A stretch of 64,000 nucleotides of DNA. Source: Anas platyrhynchos. Lineage: Eukaryota > Chordata > Aves > Anseriformes > Anatidae. The notes below the pieces were generated by a model. It had not been told where the DNA came from. It searched no databases and saw only the letters and a program-made list of their open reading frames with translations. Each line of letters starts with the position of its first letter. The stretch's first letter is position 1. This document shows positions 33,319 to 45,486 of this stretch, piece after piece. The stretch is from contig NC_092613.1 of NCBI RefSeq assembly GCF_047663525.1, forward strand, positions 4,427,501 to 4,491,500, in the 5' to 3' direction. The position numbers and the translations under genes were made by a program.

Positions 33319-36085
33319 AGCATGAGCTTCCCAGGGATTTTTTTTTGCAGCAGCTGGCCCCTCACTGTGACCAGGGATGGGTCTGTCCCTGTCCTTCACC
33401 CTTTTCCCAGCAGCTGCACCCCGGGGAGCGAGGGGGTCTCGGGCACTGCTGCAGTGCCCGGAGCTGCCACGAGCCAAGGGTTCGGCCAGGACCTGCCCAC
33501 ACACCCCCCGACCCGGCTCCAGCCGGAGCAGCCGCCTGATTTTTCTCCTTCCTGCAAGGATTAAAGCTGGGCCAGATAAGGGCTGGCTTCTGGGCGTTGG
33601 CCGGGGCCATCTCCCTGCCCGAAGGCACGCCGGGGAGGAGGGCGCTGCTCCCCCCGAGCACGGTGACGGGGATGGGAAGAGCACTGCCCGCTGCCTTTAC
33701 CCCTTCCAGCAGCAGTGCGATGGGACTAGTTGCCAAAAAAAGGCGTTTGGGGTCCCTTCCAGCAGCAGTGCAATGCCCCAAAACCAGGATTTGGGGCTGC
33801 CCCATCGGGTGGTCCCGAGAGCTGCTCCATCCCCCCCATGGCGTTGGTCGACCTTGAGACCCTGGAGGGACCTTCCCGAGGTCCAGGCTGGGCTGAGCAG
33901 CCTGACTGGGATCCGGGCTGGATCCCAAACCAAGAGCAGCCCAGTTCATACTGGGAGCCCGCTCACCAGCGAGGGGAGAGGCCCAGCTGCAAGGGAATCT
34001 GCTGCTGCTGCTGGAAACCCTCCCAGCCCGCATTAGCTCACCGCGGCCCCGTGTCCTTTCCCACCCTCTTTCCATGTGCCTGGAGGACACGTCTTGTTTG
34101 CTGGCAGCCCAGAAATCCCACAGCAGCTTCCCTGCCTTTTCCTAGCGGGAGAGGAAAAGGGAGGGGGGTGACCCCGTAAGCAAAACGGGGCACCCCTGCT
34201 GTGGGGTTGCTCCGCGTGCCCCAACCCCGGGTGACGTCCCCGAGGGCTGCGTTTCTGCAGCCGCCCCAACCGGAGCCACCACGAGCTGAGTCAGGGCTGG
34301 CTGCAACCCCCACCTCCTCCCTCTGCCTCGCCGGGGCGGTTTTGAAGGCAGAAATGCAAAAAGCAGGCACACCGGGGCGTGGGGAGAGCAGAGCTGGGGG
34401 GGCAGCAGGCTCAGCACCGTGCGCCCCCAAAGCTGGCACCAGCCCCTGCGGGCTGCAGGCTCGTTATTTGCAGCAGATCTGCAGGAGCTGAGTATCTGGG
34501 AAGGTTTCTGCCCTTGCTTGAAATTATCGTGGGGGGTTCAGGCATGCCAGGGGGGACGCGGAGCGCCAGCCCGAGCATCGCTTCCGTAGGAAACTTGGCG
34601 TAACACAAGGGTTGTTGTTCTGCCTCCTCGCCGAGCCCAAAGTGCAGGGGCTGGAAAAGTTTCTTGGCACGGGGAGCTCCCGTCCCGGGGGGGGGAACCG
34701 AGGGCTGGAGATGGAAGGGGTGCTCCCCGCGTGGGTGCTTTATGGCCCCCATCCTGCCCCGTGCCTGCGGCGGTGTGAGCTCCCCGGGGAAAAGCCGCAG
34801 CTCCCGGAACAGCCTCCTGGGGAGGAGGAGGGAAGGAAGCTGTGGGCTGGCGTGCCTGCCTGCTCCGGTCAGGTTGGCAGCGCTGCCTCAGTTTCCCCAG
34901 GTTTTTCTGCTCCTTATTTCCCCCTGGCACCGTGTGGGGGACGCTCAGAAACCTGCCCCCAGTGCCACGAACGCGTGGCTTGTGCCCTTTGTCCCCGCGC
35001 CGCCACCCTGGGGACCCGTGGGCACCTGCTCCAGCCCAGCTGGCTGCTTCGTCCTTGTGTCTGCCCAGGCAGGAAGAGGTTAAAATGCTGAGGTTTCCTG
35101 TTTGTGATGCTCGGGAGGTGCACAACCGCTTTGCGTCCTCTGAGGCACTGCTGGAAAGAGACCGGGCTTGAAAGCCAGCTGGAATTTGGGCTCTCCAGCG
35201 CCGAAACGCCTCTCCCTGCCCTGCCGAAGGCAGCGCGGCTCGGCTGCGGCGTCCTTCTCCCTGCGGCGTCCTTCCCCCCCTCCGGCACCTCGCCACGGAG
35301 CCGTGGGGCCGGCCGCTGCCTTCGGGGAGCTCCGCGTGAGGGCAAAGCTCAATGGTTCAAAGGTAGGAGCGCGGCGGCTCCTGGGTGAGACTTTTCACCG
35401 GGCTGCTCCTCCTCGCTGCCTTCGCCGGCTGCTCCGCGGGGCTGGGGAGGTTTTTTCCCAGCCCCGGGGTTTGGCGAGGATTTCCCAGCCCCGGGGTTTG
35501 GGGCTGGCTGGAGAGGGCAAAGCTTCGTGCTGCGGGCTGTGCCAGGACAAGGTGGCACGGGATGGTGCTCGGCTCGCGGTGGCACCGGGGCTTGGGGACG
35601 GCGCTGGGCGCTTGGAGGCTGCAGGGAGTGCACGGGGGAGAAGCTGGGCACGGGGAGGGTCTGGGGGATGCTCTGCACCTCGGCTCTTGCAGAGAAGATG
35701 ACTGCTGGGGCCATCGGTGCAGCGCTTTGCTTATTTTTTATTTCCCCCCCTCGTTGCTTCCTCCCTGCTCGCCTCGAGGCTGGCAGCTTCCGCCCCGCCG
35801 GGGCAGCAGAGGCGGAGGTGGGCGCAAATCTCCCCTCGCTGCTTTGCAAAACCCATCCTGCTCCTTCCTGCCCCGTGGGTGCTGAGCAGCCGGGTTTTGC
35901 TGCTTTTTTGGGGCAGCTGCTAAACTGGGGGCCCTGCGGTTTGTCCTGGCAGCCGGGGGCCCCTTTGGCTGCCCCGTTGTGAGGAGGAAGGAAGCGGCCT
36001 CGTTGCTCCAAACGTCCCCGCTCTGCAGGTACGCGCAGCACAGAGGAAGCCGCTCGCCACCCGCAGCCGTCCCCGTCCCCTCCCC

Positions 36086-36093
36086 TGACGTCA
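36086..36093. promoter_or_regulatory. MICAL1: Perfect cAMP-response element upstream of MICAL1
   Basis: The palindrome TGACGTCA lies 280 bp upstream of the MICAL1 ATG in a C-rich stretch. It is a candidate CREB/ATF site. The start site of MICAL1 is not known, so its position relative to transcription is inferred. Confidence 0.4.
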
Positions 36094-36372
36094 CCCGCTG
36101 CAGGGTGACACCGTGGCTCGCTGGGTGCAGCACCCAGAGGAGGCTCAGCCAGGCGCTGTCAGAAAGAGGACAGATTTCGGCGTCCCCCTCACCCAAATCG
36201 CCGCGGGGTCCGCGACGGCTGCAGCACCCGCTGGGAAACCTCGCGCCGAGACACCAGGTCCTGCAGCATCCCTGGGAAGGATGGGGGCTCAGGGGGTCCC
36301 CCGCTTGTCCCCGCTTGTCCCTGCTGTCCCTGCTTACCCCCGTTGTCCCACCAGGCTGCCAGCTGAGGCAGG

Positions 36373-39300
36373 ATGAGCGTGCCGGACGGCGAGCCGGCCA
36401 ACCCGGCCCATGCCCTGTTCGAGAGCTTCCTGCGGGCTGGGCAGTGCCAGGAGGTGCTGAGCTGCTTCGAGGAGCTGTGCCGGCAGCTGGGGCTGCAGGG
36501 CAGCGGGCTGCAGCTCTACCACGGCCTCAAGGCTGGCCTCAACTACTGGAACGCCAAGGCCCTGTGGAGCAAGCTGGATAAGAAAGCCGGGCACAAGGAC
36601 TACGACCAAGGCACGGCGTGCGCCAACACCAAGGTACCGCTGGCCGTGGGGTGTGGGTTTGGGTCCCTCCGTGCCCTGTGCCACGTCCCTGGGGTGAGGG
36701 CATCCACTGGGACGTCCTCACTCGCACACTGAGGGTGTGGGATGTGCCCTTTGGGGTGCTGCTGGGGTTTTTCGTTAGCCCTGCTGCCTCTCCATGGCGT
36801 GAAGGGGCCAAGGGACGTGCTGTGCCCTTAGGGTGCCAGCATCGTGTGTCCCCCTGGGGCTGGGGATTCCCCTCCTGCCCTTCCAAGGCCTGACAGCTTT
36901 TGTCCCTGCTGTCACCTCCCGGCTGGCAGCACTTCAAACTTCAGAGCCCGACGCTGGTGAAAATTTCCCCGTTCCCCATCTGCTGCAGAGGGGAAGCGTG
37001 TGGGCGCCTTATCTCGGCCAGCACTGAATTGCTGCCGTTGCAAATCGCCACCGTGCAAAGGTTCAGCCGGGGGGGGGTTCACCCCGCAGGGCCCCCACTT
37101 TGCAGGAAGCAAGGAAAGGGAGCGGGGAGGGCCGGACGGGGAGGGGGGGAGATGCTGAGCCCCCAAATTTGCCCCTATCCCACCGCCCGTTCCCTCTGCA
37201 GTGCCTGGTGGTGGGGGCTGGTCCCTGCGGGCTGCGGGTGGCCATCGAGCTGGCGCTGCTGGGCGCCCGCGTGGTGCTGGTGGAGAAGCGCGACGCCTTC
37301 TCCCGCAACAACGTCCTGCACCTCTGGCCCTTCACCATCCACGACCTGCGGGCGCTGGGGGCCAAGAAGTTTTACGGGCGCTTCTGCACCGGCACGCTGG
37401 ATCACATCAGTGAGTCGGGTGCTGGGCGCTCCCCGGGGACCAGGGGTGGGGGGCACGTGGATGTGGGCGCAGCTCCCGGTGCTTTCTGTCCCCCCCTGCA
37501 GGCATCCGTCAGCTGCAGCTCATCCTGCTGAAGGTGGCCCTGCTGCTGGGCGTGGAGGTGCACATCAACGTGCAGTTCAAGGACCTCCTGCCCCCCACCA
37601 GCGGGGGGGACGGCCAGGGTAAGGCACCGGTGGCATCCTCGGGGACAAGGACAGGGCTGCGGCGGTGGCTCTGAGCCCTCCGGGGAGGGGACGAGGCGCA
37701 AATGGTGCCCCAAAAACCCAGCCCGACGCCGTGACCCCCCCCTCTCCGCAGGCGGCTGGCGGGCTGTGCTGCAGCCCAGCTCCTCTCCCCTCAGCCACTA
37801 TGAGTTCGACGTCCTCATCTCGGCTGGCGGTGGCAAGTTCGTCCCCGAGGGGTTCAAGAGGAAGGAGACGCGGGGGAAGGTGGCCATCGGCATCACCACC
37901 AACTTCATCAACCGCCACAGCCGGGCTGAGGTGGAGGTGTCGGAGATCAGCGGCGTGGCGCGGATCTACAACCAGAAGTTCTTCCAAAACCTCTACAATA
38001 AAACAGGTCGGTGGTCCCCGAGCGATGACAGAGGGCCTGGGGGTTCCCATTTATCCCCTGGTGCGCCCAGGATGTCCCCCCTGGGGTGGGATGCGTGTCC
38101 CCGCACGGTGCCCCCATGCAGGGGACATTTGGTGGCCCCACGCGGCTCCGCTCAGCCCCTTCCCCATCGGCAGGTATCGACCTGGAAAACATCGTCTACT
38201 ACAAGGACGACACCCACTACTTCGTCATGACGGCCAAGAAGCAGAGCCTGCTCAAGAAGGGGGTCATCCTGCAGGTGAGGCGGGCAGGATCCGGCCCCAG
38301 GAGCTGCCCGTCCCCCTGGGCTGGGGGCCAAACGCCACCGCCCGCAGCCCGGCCGCATTCACCCCGTCCCCATCCCCGTCCCCGCAGGACAAACCGGACA
38401 TCGAGAGCCTCCTGGCCGACGAGAACGTGAACCAGGACGCCCTCCTCAGCTACGCCAAGGAAGCCGCCAACTTCTCCACCAACTACCGCCTGCCCGAGCT
38501 GGAGTTCGCCCTCAACCACCGGGCCCTGCCCGACGTCGACATGTTCGACTTCACCTGCATGACGCGCTCCGAGAACGCGGCGCTGGTGCGGGAGCACAAC
38601 GGGGCTCGGCTGCTGCTGGGGCTGGTGGGCGACTGCTTGGTGGAGGTGAGGGCCGTGCCTCAGTTTCCCCTTGCCCAGCGAGGGCTGCCTGATGAGTTTA
38701 TTGCGCCGTGTTCCCCATCCCTGAGTGCTTCTTGCCCCCATCCCCATGGGCACGCTCCCCAACAGCAGGAGCATCTGGGGGTGCCCGGTAGCGGGACGCT
38801 TTGGTGGGGCTGGGGTCGTCCCTTCTGCATCCCCACTGGAGATTTTCGGGGTGGAGGAGCAGCCCGGCTCCTCCCCAGACGTGACTGCATCGGTGGCAGC
38901 GTCTGGCTGCAGCCGTGGGGCTGGGGAGGAGACGTCTGTCCGTCCGCTCCCCGCGCATCTCGCTGTCTCTCCCCGCTTTCATCTCCGGCCAAGCCCGGCA
39001 GCTCCGCGCCTCCTCCCAGCCGCCCCGACCGGCTGCGTGGCTCCAGCCCCGTCCCTCTCCAGCCCCGTCCCTTTCTCCAGCCCCGTCCCTCTTTCCCCTT
39101 TTTCTCCGCAGCCCTTCTGGCCTCTGGGCACCGGTGTGGCCAGGGGCTTCCTGGCCGCCTTCGACGCGGCGTGGATGGTGCGGCGGTGGGCGGCCGGGAC
39201 CCCCCCGCTGGAGGTGCTGGCCGAGAGGTGAGAGCCCCCCCCCAGCCCGGCTGGGCTGATCCCAAATCAGGATTTCTGTCTCCTCGGTGGGGTGGCCAAA

Positions 39301-42300
39301 AAGGGGCCGTGTCCCCGCGGTGGCACCCAGCGTTGTTCCCTCACGCCCAGGGAAAGCATCTATCAGCACCTTTCGCAAACCTCCCCGGACAACACCAACA
39401 AGAACGTCAGCCAGTACAGCATCGACCCCGCCACGCGCTACCCCAACATCAACCTGCACGCCATCAAAGCCAACCAGGTACCCGGCCCCGAGCTTTAGGG
39501 GATTTTGGGGTGCAGAGCCCCGGGTCTCTGCTTCCCAGCCCCGCTCGGGCACGGAGGAGAGCGGCCATCCTGCTTAGCCCCCATCGAGGGCTGGGTGACA
39601 CCGGGTGACACAGGTTTATGAGGTCCCCTGTCCCCCAGGGGTGTCAGGCTGAGGCTGCGGGTCCCCAGGGAGCGTAACGCATTTCCCGTTGGGGATGCCG
39701 GTGGTGCTGGGGAGGTGCTGGGAGCTGGACGGGGGGGTCTGGGTGTCCCCCTCACCAAGGCCACCTCCCGGCACGGTGCCAACATCTCGGTGCGGTTGGT
39801 GACCTGCGTGTCCCCGCTGGCAGGTCCGGGACCTCTACCTCGTGGGCACGGTGGAGGTGGACCACAAGAAGAGGAGAGACAACCGGCTCAGCACCGGTAG
39901 GAGCGATCGGTCCTGCCCCAGCCCCTCCCCGCCACCAGGACCCCCCTGGCAGCCCACGGCGGAGCGGCTCCTGCCCTGATTCCCCTCCCCATCCTCCTCC
40001 TCTCGTGCCGGAGCCCTGGCTGGTGCCCGGCCGCCCGCTGCGCTCCTCCCAGCACCGCCCGCGTCTCCATCCCGGTGGCACCGCTCGTATCCGTCCCTTC
40101 TACCCCCGTGGGGACACGGCCCCCCCCGCTGCCTTCTCCAACAGCAGGAGGTGTCCCCTTCCTCCTGGTGCCGAGCCATGAAATACCCACGGGTGCTTCA
40201 TCAACCCGCTCCTTGGGCTTTGGGGTGGGGAGGTTGCACGGGGGCGGTCCCCGGGGGGCTGCATTTAAAGCTGAGGGAGGGGGGCTTTGCGGAGGGGGTG
40301 TCCCCAGGGTGGGATGGGGACGCGTGTGCTGCCTCCCCAGCTGTCTCCGGAGACGCCTACGAGGAGCTGCTGCGGTGGTGCCAGGCCAGCACGGCCGGGT
40401 ACCGCGGCGTGGAGGTCACCGACTTCACCAGCTCCTGGACCAGCGGCTTGGCTCTCTGCGCCCTCGTCCACCGATTCCGCCCCGACCTGGTGTGAGTGCC
40501 CGGCCCCCGGGACCCCCGCCCTGCAGAGCTCACCCTGACGGCGCCCACCCTCCCCGCAGGGATTTCCACGCCGTGGACCCCCAGGATCCCGTCGGGATCC
40601 ACCAGCTGATGCTGGACACGGCGGAGCAGGAGCTGGGCATCCAACCCGTCCTCTCCAGCACCGAAATGGCCTCGATGGCAGAGCCCGACCGCCTGGGGCT
40701 CATCACCTACCTCAGCCAGTTCTATGAAGCCTTCAAACCTTCTCCAGGTGAGGGATTTCGGGGGGGTTTATCCCACCCTGAGCCCCCCTCTGGGGCTGGC
40801 TGGGTGCTGCCCGCTGTCAGGGTGCGTCCCCAGCACGTCCCCTCTGCGCAGCGTCGGCGGAGGTCAGCAGGAAGCCGCTGTCCCCCCGCGGCACGAGGGG
40901 CGCCATCCTCTTCCTCAGCAAGCTGCAGAAGAGCCGCACCCTGACCCACAAACGTGCCCAGGTGAGCACCCCACTGCCACCCAGCCCCTCGTGGCACCCC
41001 ACGGCCGTGCCCCCCCAGCTCCGAGCCCCCCGTTTGTGTCGGCAGGAGAGCGCCCAGAAGGACCCCGAGGCCAAAAAGATCCACAGGGACGCCGAGGTGG
41101 GTCCGCACCGTGCACCACGAGGGATGCTCCAGGGGGGTGCAACCCACAGGGGGGCAACGGGTGCTGACCCCCCCACCTTGGCACGCTCTTAGGTGGACGC
41201 AGCACTGGACGGAGACCCTCTGGATGGTGACCACAGCCAGCCACCAGCCGCCACCGTGGACCCCGCGCAGGTTGGTCCTCGCTTTGCCCCGGGGAGGGGA
41301 CCCTCGGGGTGGGCACCGGGGGTGGGGGCACCGCGGCTCCTCCTGCTCATGGGCACAAGCCAAGGGCTGGGACCGGCGCTGCGCAAGCGGCCGCCCACGG
41401 GCTGCCTGCTCCTCCCTGCGAGTTTCCTGACCCAACTGGTTTTCCGGAGCCGAGTCCTGCCGCTCCCTGCGTGGTGCCAGCAGCGAGCAGAGAGAGGGGC
41501 AAAACCCCATGCCCCCCTCCCCGGCACCCGCAAAGCCCCGGGGCCGGGTGGGTGCCGTCACCCCGTGCCCCCACAACCCTTCCTCTCCTCCCGCAGCCGC
41601 CGTCCCGTGGGGAGAGCAGCGACGCCTGCTACTTCTGCGGCCGGCGCGTCTACATCCTGGAGAGGGCCAGCGCCGAGGGGCACTTCTTCCACCGGGGCTG
41701 CTTCCAGTGCTGGCAGTGCGGGGCCACGCTGCGCCTGGGCGACTACGCCTTCCACGAGGAGGACGGTGAGCAGGGCTTGGGGTCGGGGTGCTGGGGACAG
41801 GGTGCTGGGGACGGGTGGCTTTCCGCTCTGCAATCTCTTCGCTCGCTCGTCACACGCTCGTGCCCCCACTCCAGGTCATTTTTACTGCTTGTTTCACGAC
41901 CCCAACGCCCCCGGTATGGATATGCCCCCCAGTGAGCCCCCGGTGCTGCCCGATGGGGTAAGTAGCCGTAAATCCCCATAGGTGAAATCAGGCCCCATAA
42001 ATTTTGGAGGGGGGTGGCTGCTCGTTCTGGCCCCACGGTGCACCACCCCTGGCTTCGCCCTAGGATGTCAATGCCAACCCCACGTTTTCGGATGCTGAGA
42101 GCCCCTGTGCGTCCCCTGAGGGCGAGGAGGTGCTCGGGTCCCCGCAGTCCCCGCCGGCAACCCCAGAGCTGGGGGAAGAACCCGGGGCAGAGGAGGATGC
42201 TGCGGACACCGGGGAGGTGGAGGAGCAGGAGGTGGCACCCTCGGGGCCGGACGATGTCCTGGAGGAGGACGAGGGTCCCGGCGCAGAGCCCCAACGGGAG

Positions 42301-43691
42301 GCAGAGGAGGCTGAGGAGGGAGGAGGCAGGAGGAAGATCGTCCTGTCGCCCCTGGAGAAGCTCAGCCTGTCCACGCTGAGCCTCACCGGGGATGCTGAGG
42401 CCGAGGCGCCCCCAAAACCAGCCCGGCTGCGGCTGCAAGCGGCACCCGAGGCCCTGCCTGCCCTGCGGCCGGGGCTGGCAGCCTGGGAGGAGGAGGAGGA
42501 GGAGGACCACGAGGTGGACATGGAGGAAGGTGGGTGGCTGCCCGCTGGGATCTCCGGGGCCCTCCTGCACCCTGCCATGCCCCACCGCTGCCAGGCATCC
42601 TGAAACAGCTTTTATTTTTGGGGGGGTGCAGATTCAGAGGAGAGTGACAGCGAGGAAGAGGAGGAGGAGGAAGAGGCAGAGGAGGAGGAAGGCCTGGACC
42701 TGGGCACCATAGGGGAGTCTGTGAGTGCTGTCCCCAACCAGCAGTGACCCCACCGGGCTCCCGCTGGCCTGATGCCGAGGTTTTGGGGCCGGCCCTGCCT
42801 GACCCCCTGCGTTCCCTTTGCAGTGCCCGATCCTCGGGGACCTGAAGTACGCCACCTGCAAGCGCACGCTGCCCCGCCGGGTGCGGGAGGCACAGATGAA
42901 GCGGTTCTGCAAAGCACAGGTAACCCTGGTGGGCTGAGCCAGGTCCCCATCCCCATCCCTAACCCCATCCCATCCCCATCCCATATACCAGGATGCTCTG
43001 GACCTCATTTGATTGCCACCCTCCCCTCGCAGGCCATCCAGAGGCGGCTGGAGGAGATCGAAGTGACCTTCCGCGAGCTGGAGCAGCAGGGCATCAAGCT
43101 GGAGAAGTTCCTCCGGGATGAGGGAGGTAAGGACAGGGCGCCGGGGCCCCCGTGGTGCCCAAGGTTGGGGTCTGCACCCCACTCATCCCCCCCTCGTTGC
43201 CCCTACAGGCAGCCCAGCCGACCAGAAGACGCAGTGGATGAACCAGCTGCTGTACCTGGTGCAGAAGAAGAACAGCCTCATGTCCGAGGAGTCAGACCTC
43301 ATGATTGCGTAAGGCTGGGGGAGATAAAGGCTGCCTGGGACCACCCCAAAATCCCAGACCCCATGCCCAGAACCCCCCTTTCCCTCCCCGCAGGGTACAG
43401 GAGCTGAAGCTGGAGGAGCAGCAGTGGCAGCTGGACCAGAAGCTGCGCTGGTACATGGAAAAGGAGGGTAAGCGCCCGTGCGGGATGGGGGGGGGGAGCG
43501 GGGCCAGGCTTGGGACCCCCCCCCCCACCTCGGCCCCACTGCAGCCCCCTGCTCCCGCAGAAGCCCTGAAGACAGCCGAAGACTGCGTGGCCGAGAAGGA
43601 GACCCTGGCACAGCTGCTGGACGTGGTGAACAAGCGCAACGCCCTCATCCAGATGCAGGAGGAGAAGCGGCTCAGCGAGCTGCACGCCTGA
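36373..43691 (+). CDS. MICAL1: MICAL1, F-actin-oxidising flavoprotein monooxygenase
   Basis: Cytoplasmic FAD monooxygenase that oxidises actin methionines and disassembles filaments. Coding exons: 36373-36633, 37202-37409, 37502-37618, 37752-38006, 38174-38274, 38388-38645, 39112-39227, 39351-39477, 39824-39896, 40341-40491, 40560-40747, 40852-40961, 41046-41096, 41193-41270, 41597-41765, 41875-41957, 42064-42529, 42632-42720, 42824-42919, 43033-43126, 43209-43308, 43394-43467 and 43561-43691. They give 1131 residues, against 1067 in human. The FAD motif [12 protein letters not shown] is at 90-101. The calponin-homology domain (about 509-613) runs from [10 protein letters not shown] to LSQFYEAF. 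The LIM domain begins CYFC at 709-712, continues [10 protein letters not shown] and ends FYCLFHD. A Pro/Glu-rich linker, mostly on the 466-nt exon, leads to the C-terminal coiled-coil bMERB domain (about 970-1131), the Rab-binding and autoinhibitory part. The extra length lies mainly in the acidic linker. SMPD2 lies convergently downstream, as a neighbour also in human 6q21. Confidence 0.97.
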
Positions 43692-44381
43692 CCGACCCCC
43701 CCAGCTCCTCCCGGGGGGGGCACGAGCAGACCCCCCCCGGCCGACCACCGCCCTGAGCTGCCTTGCGGGCAGCTGCTGCCGTGGCAAAGCCAGGTCCCCG
43801 CTTGCCAAAAGCTGCTGCGGAGGGACCAGACCCGCTGGTGGATGCAGGCGGGGGTGGCACCGAGGAGCCCCCCCCCCCCGGCTCTGGGGCGCACAGAGGG
43901 CGTCCCCACGTGCGGCTGGATCGCCTTCGCCTTGTGCTTGCTTGGAAACGGAATTTGCAGGGGGCATGAAACGCGTGGGCTGCAGGGGCTCTGCACAGAG
44001 CTTGCTAGAGGAGAAAAAAAGGCAAAAACGAAACAAACCATGGGTTATTGGGGTCTCGCCCGGCGCTGGAGATCCCACGGCTGTGACCCCTTTGAGGAGG
44101 ACGCTGCCCAGACCCAGCCAGCGGCATCGGAAGCTTTTGGTCCTGCAGAGCCCCTCGTGCTCGAGCTGTGCTGCTGTTTTTTTTCGGGACAGGCTGTGCC
44201 TGGTCCCAGCGGGTGAGGGGTCCCCAGCAGCACCCAGCCTGCCCTGTGCCTTGGCCATCCCGGGCCCCAAAGGACTTCGCTCCCGGATGTGAGGATGCGA
44301 CCACGGCCACCACAGGGAGAGCTCAGCGGAGATGCCAGGTGTGGAGAGGCAGCATCAGGAGGAGCCCTGGGAAGCCACCAG

Positions 44382-44590
44382 AGGACATCCACCCCTACCC
44401 AGGACATCCATCCCAATGTGGAACATCCATCCCGTCCCAGGTTATCCATCCCAACCAGGGACATCCATCCCAGCTCAGGTCATCCACCTCAACCTGGGAC
44501 GTCCATCCCAACCTCGAACATCCATCCCAATCTGGGACCCCCATCTCAATCTGGGACATCCATCCCAACCCAGGACATCCACCCCAGCCC
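44382..44590. repeat. 19-20-bp minisatellite in the predicted MICAL1 3' UTR
   Basis: About eleven degenerate copies of GGGACATCCATCCCAACC-like units, all in the same orientation. The array lies between the MICAL1 stop and its poly(A) signal, so it would be transcribed. Confidence 0.9.
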
Positions 44591-45090
44591 GACACGTCTG
44601 GCTCTACAATTGGGACCAGCAATGGCCAGAGCGGGCTGAGCGCACAGCACCTCTGCTTTTGGGTGCCGCCGTCCCCATCCCCTGCAGGACACCAGGGTCA
44701 CAAACCTCCACGTGAGTTTAGGGGGACGGGGACATTTAACCAGCCGCTCTCCCGCTGGATTTTGCCCAGGGCTGGCACCGCGTGCGTGTGACACAGAGGA
44801 CAAGAGCCGCTGGTGGCTGTTTCCTCCTTGCCCCTTTGGGGTTCTTCCTGCTTGCCGATGCCAAAGTGCCCTTCGCCCCGATCTCTCGGACCTTTAAGGA
44901 ATTTCCAGGTGCTGCAGGGCCGTTCCCCCTGCTGACACGGTGCTTTCTGCAGTCCCCGGCTGTGTTGGGCTGTCACAGGGGTGCTGGGTGCGGGCTCCTC
45001 CGTGGCCGCCCTCACCCAAAGGTTCCTCCCGTGCCCCCACACCTTCCCGGCTGCATTTTATTTGGCCCTGCTGCAAGCCCCCTCCCTTGG

Positions 45091-45096
45091 AATAAA
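45091..45096 (+). terminator. MICAL1: MICAL1 poly(A) signal
   Basis: AATAAA on the + strand, 1.4 kb after the MICAL1 stop, and the only perfect hexamer I noticed in that interval. Cleavage is expected about 10-30 nt downstream. Confidence 0.75.
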
Positions 45097-45132
45097 GCCT
45101 CCCAGATGCGGCCCTAGGGCTCAAACACTGCC

Positions 45133-45138
45133 TTTATT
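45133..45138 (-). terminator. SMPD2: SMPD2 poly(A) signal
   Basis: TTTATT on the + strand reads AATAAA on the - strand, about 350 nt after the SMPD2 stop. Expected cleavage at about 45105-45123 falls within the expected MICAL1 transcript end. Confidence 0.75.
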
Positions 45139-45486
45139 TTCTCTCTGACTCAAATCCGGCTGCTGGGGTGGCCCAAAGCTCTCAGAGGGAGCCCCTGGGG
45201 TTGTCCTGGGCAGGGGGAGGCCGAGGTGCTCGCACACCCCGGGGTGTCCATCCAGACAGAAAGGGCACATTAAAAAAAAGCTAATTAAAGCCTGCCTCCA
45301 TCGTGGTTCCCACGGGGGCAAACCTTTTGTCCCAAAACCTTAATTCCACCCCAGAAGGCGGCTGTGGAACCTGCGCCAATGAGCCTGCCGCAGCACTGCT
45401 CACCAAAATCCCAAAGTCAAGGAGAAAAAGGGGCCTGAGCCGGGTCAGGATGGGGCCGGGGATGAACCCCCCCCCCCAGCTCCAGG

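Larger units (their letters stand above)
30400..36354. other. Intergenic stretch between the JAW1-like gene and MICAL1
   Basis: About 6 kb of GC-rich DNA without a recognised gene. It includes an unassigned exon-like ORF (31369), a poly-A run, a GGA repeat, a 17-bp tandem repeat and several TGA(C/G)TCA words near 31.23-31.3 kb. Long open frames on both strands here are compositional and show no family features. The last few hundred bases probably carry the MICAL1 promoter and a noncoding first exon. Confidence 0.6.
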
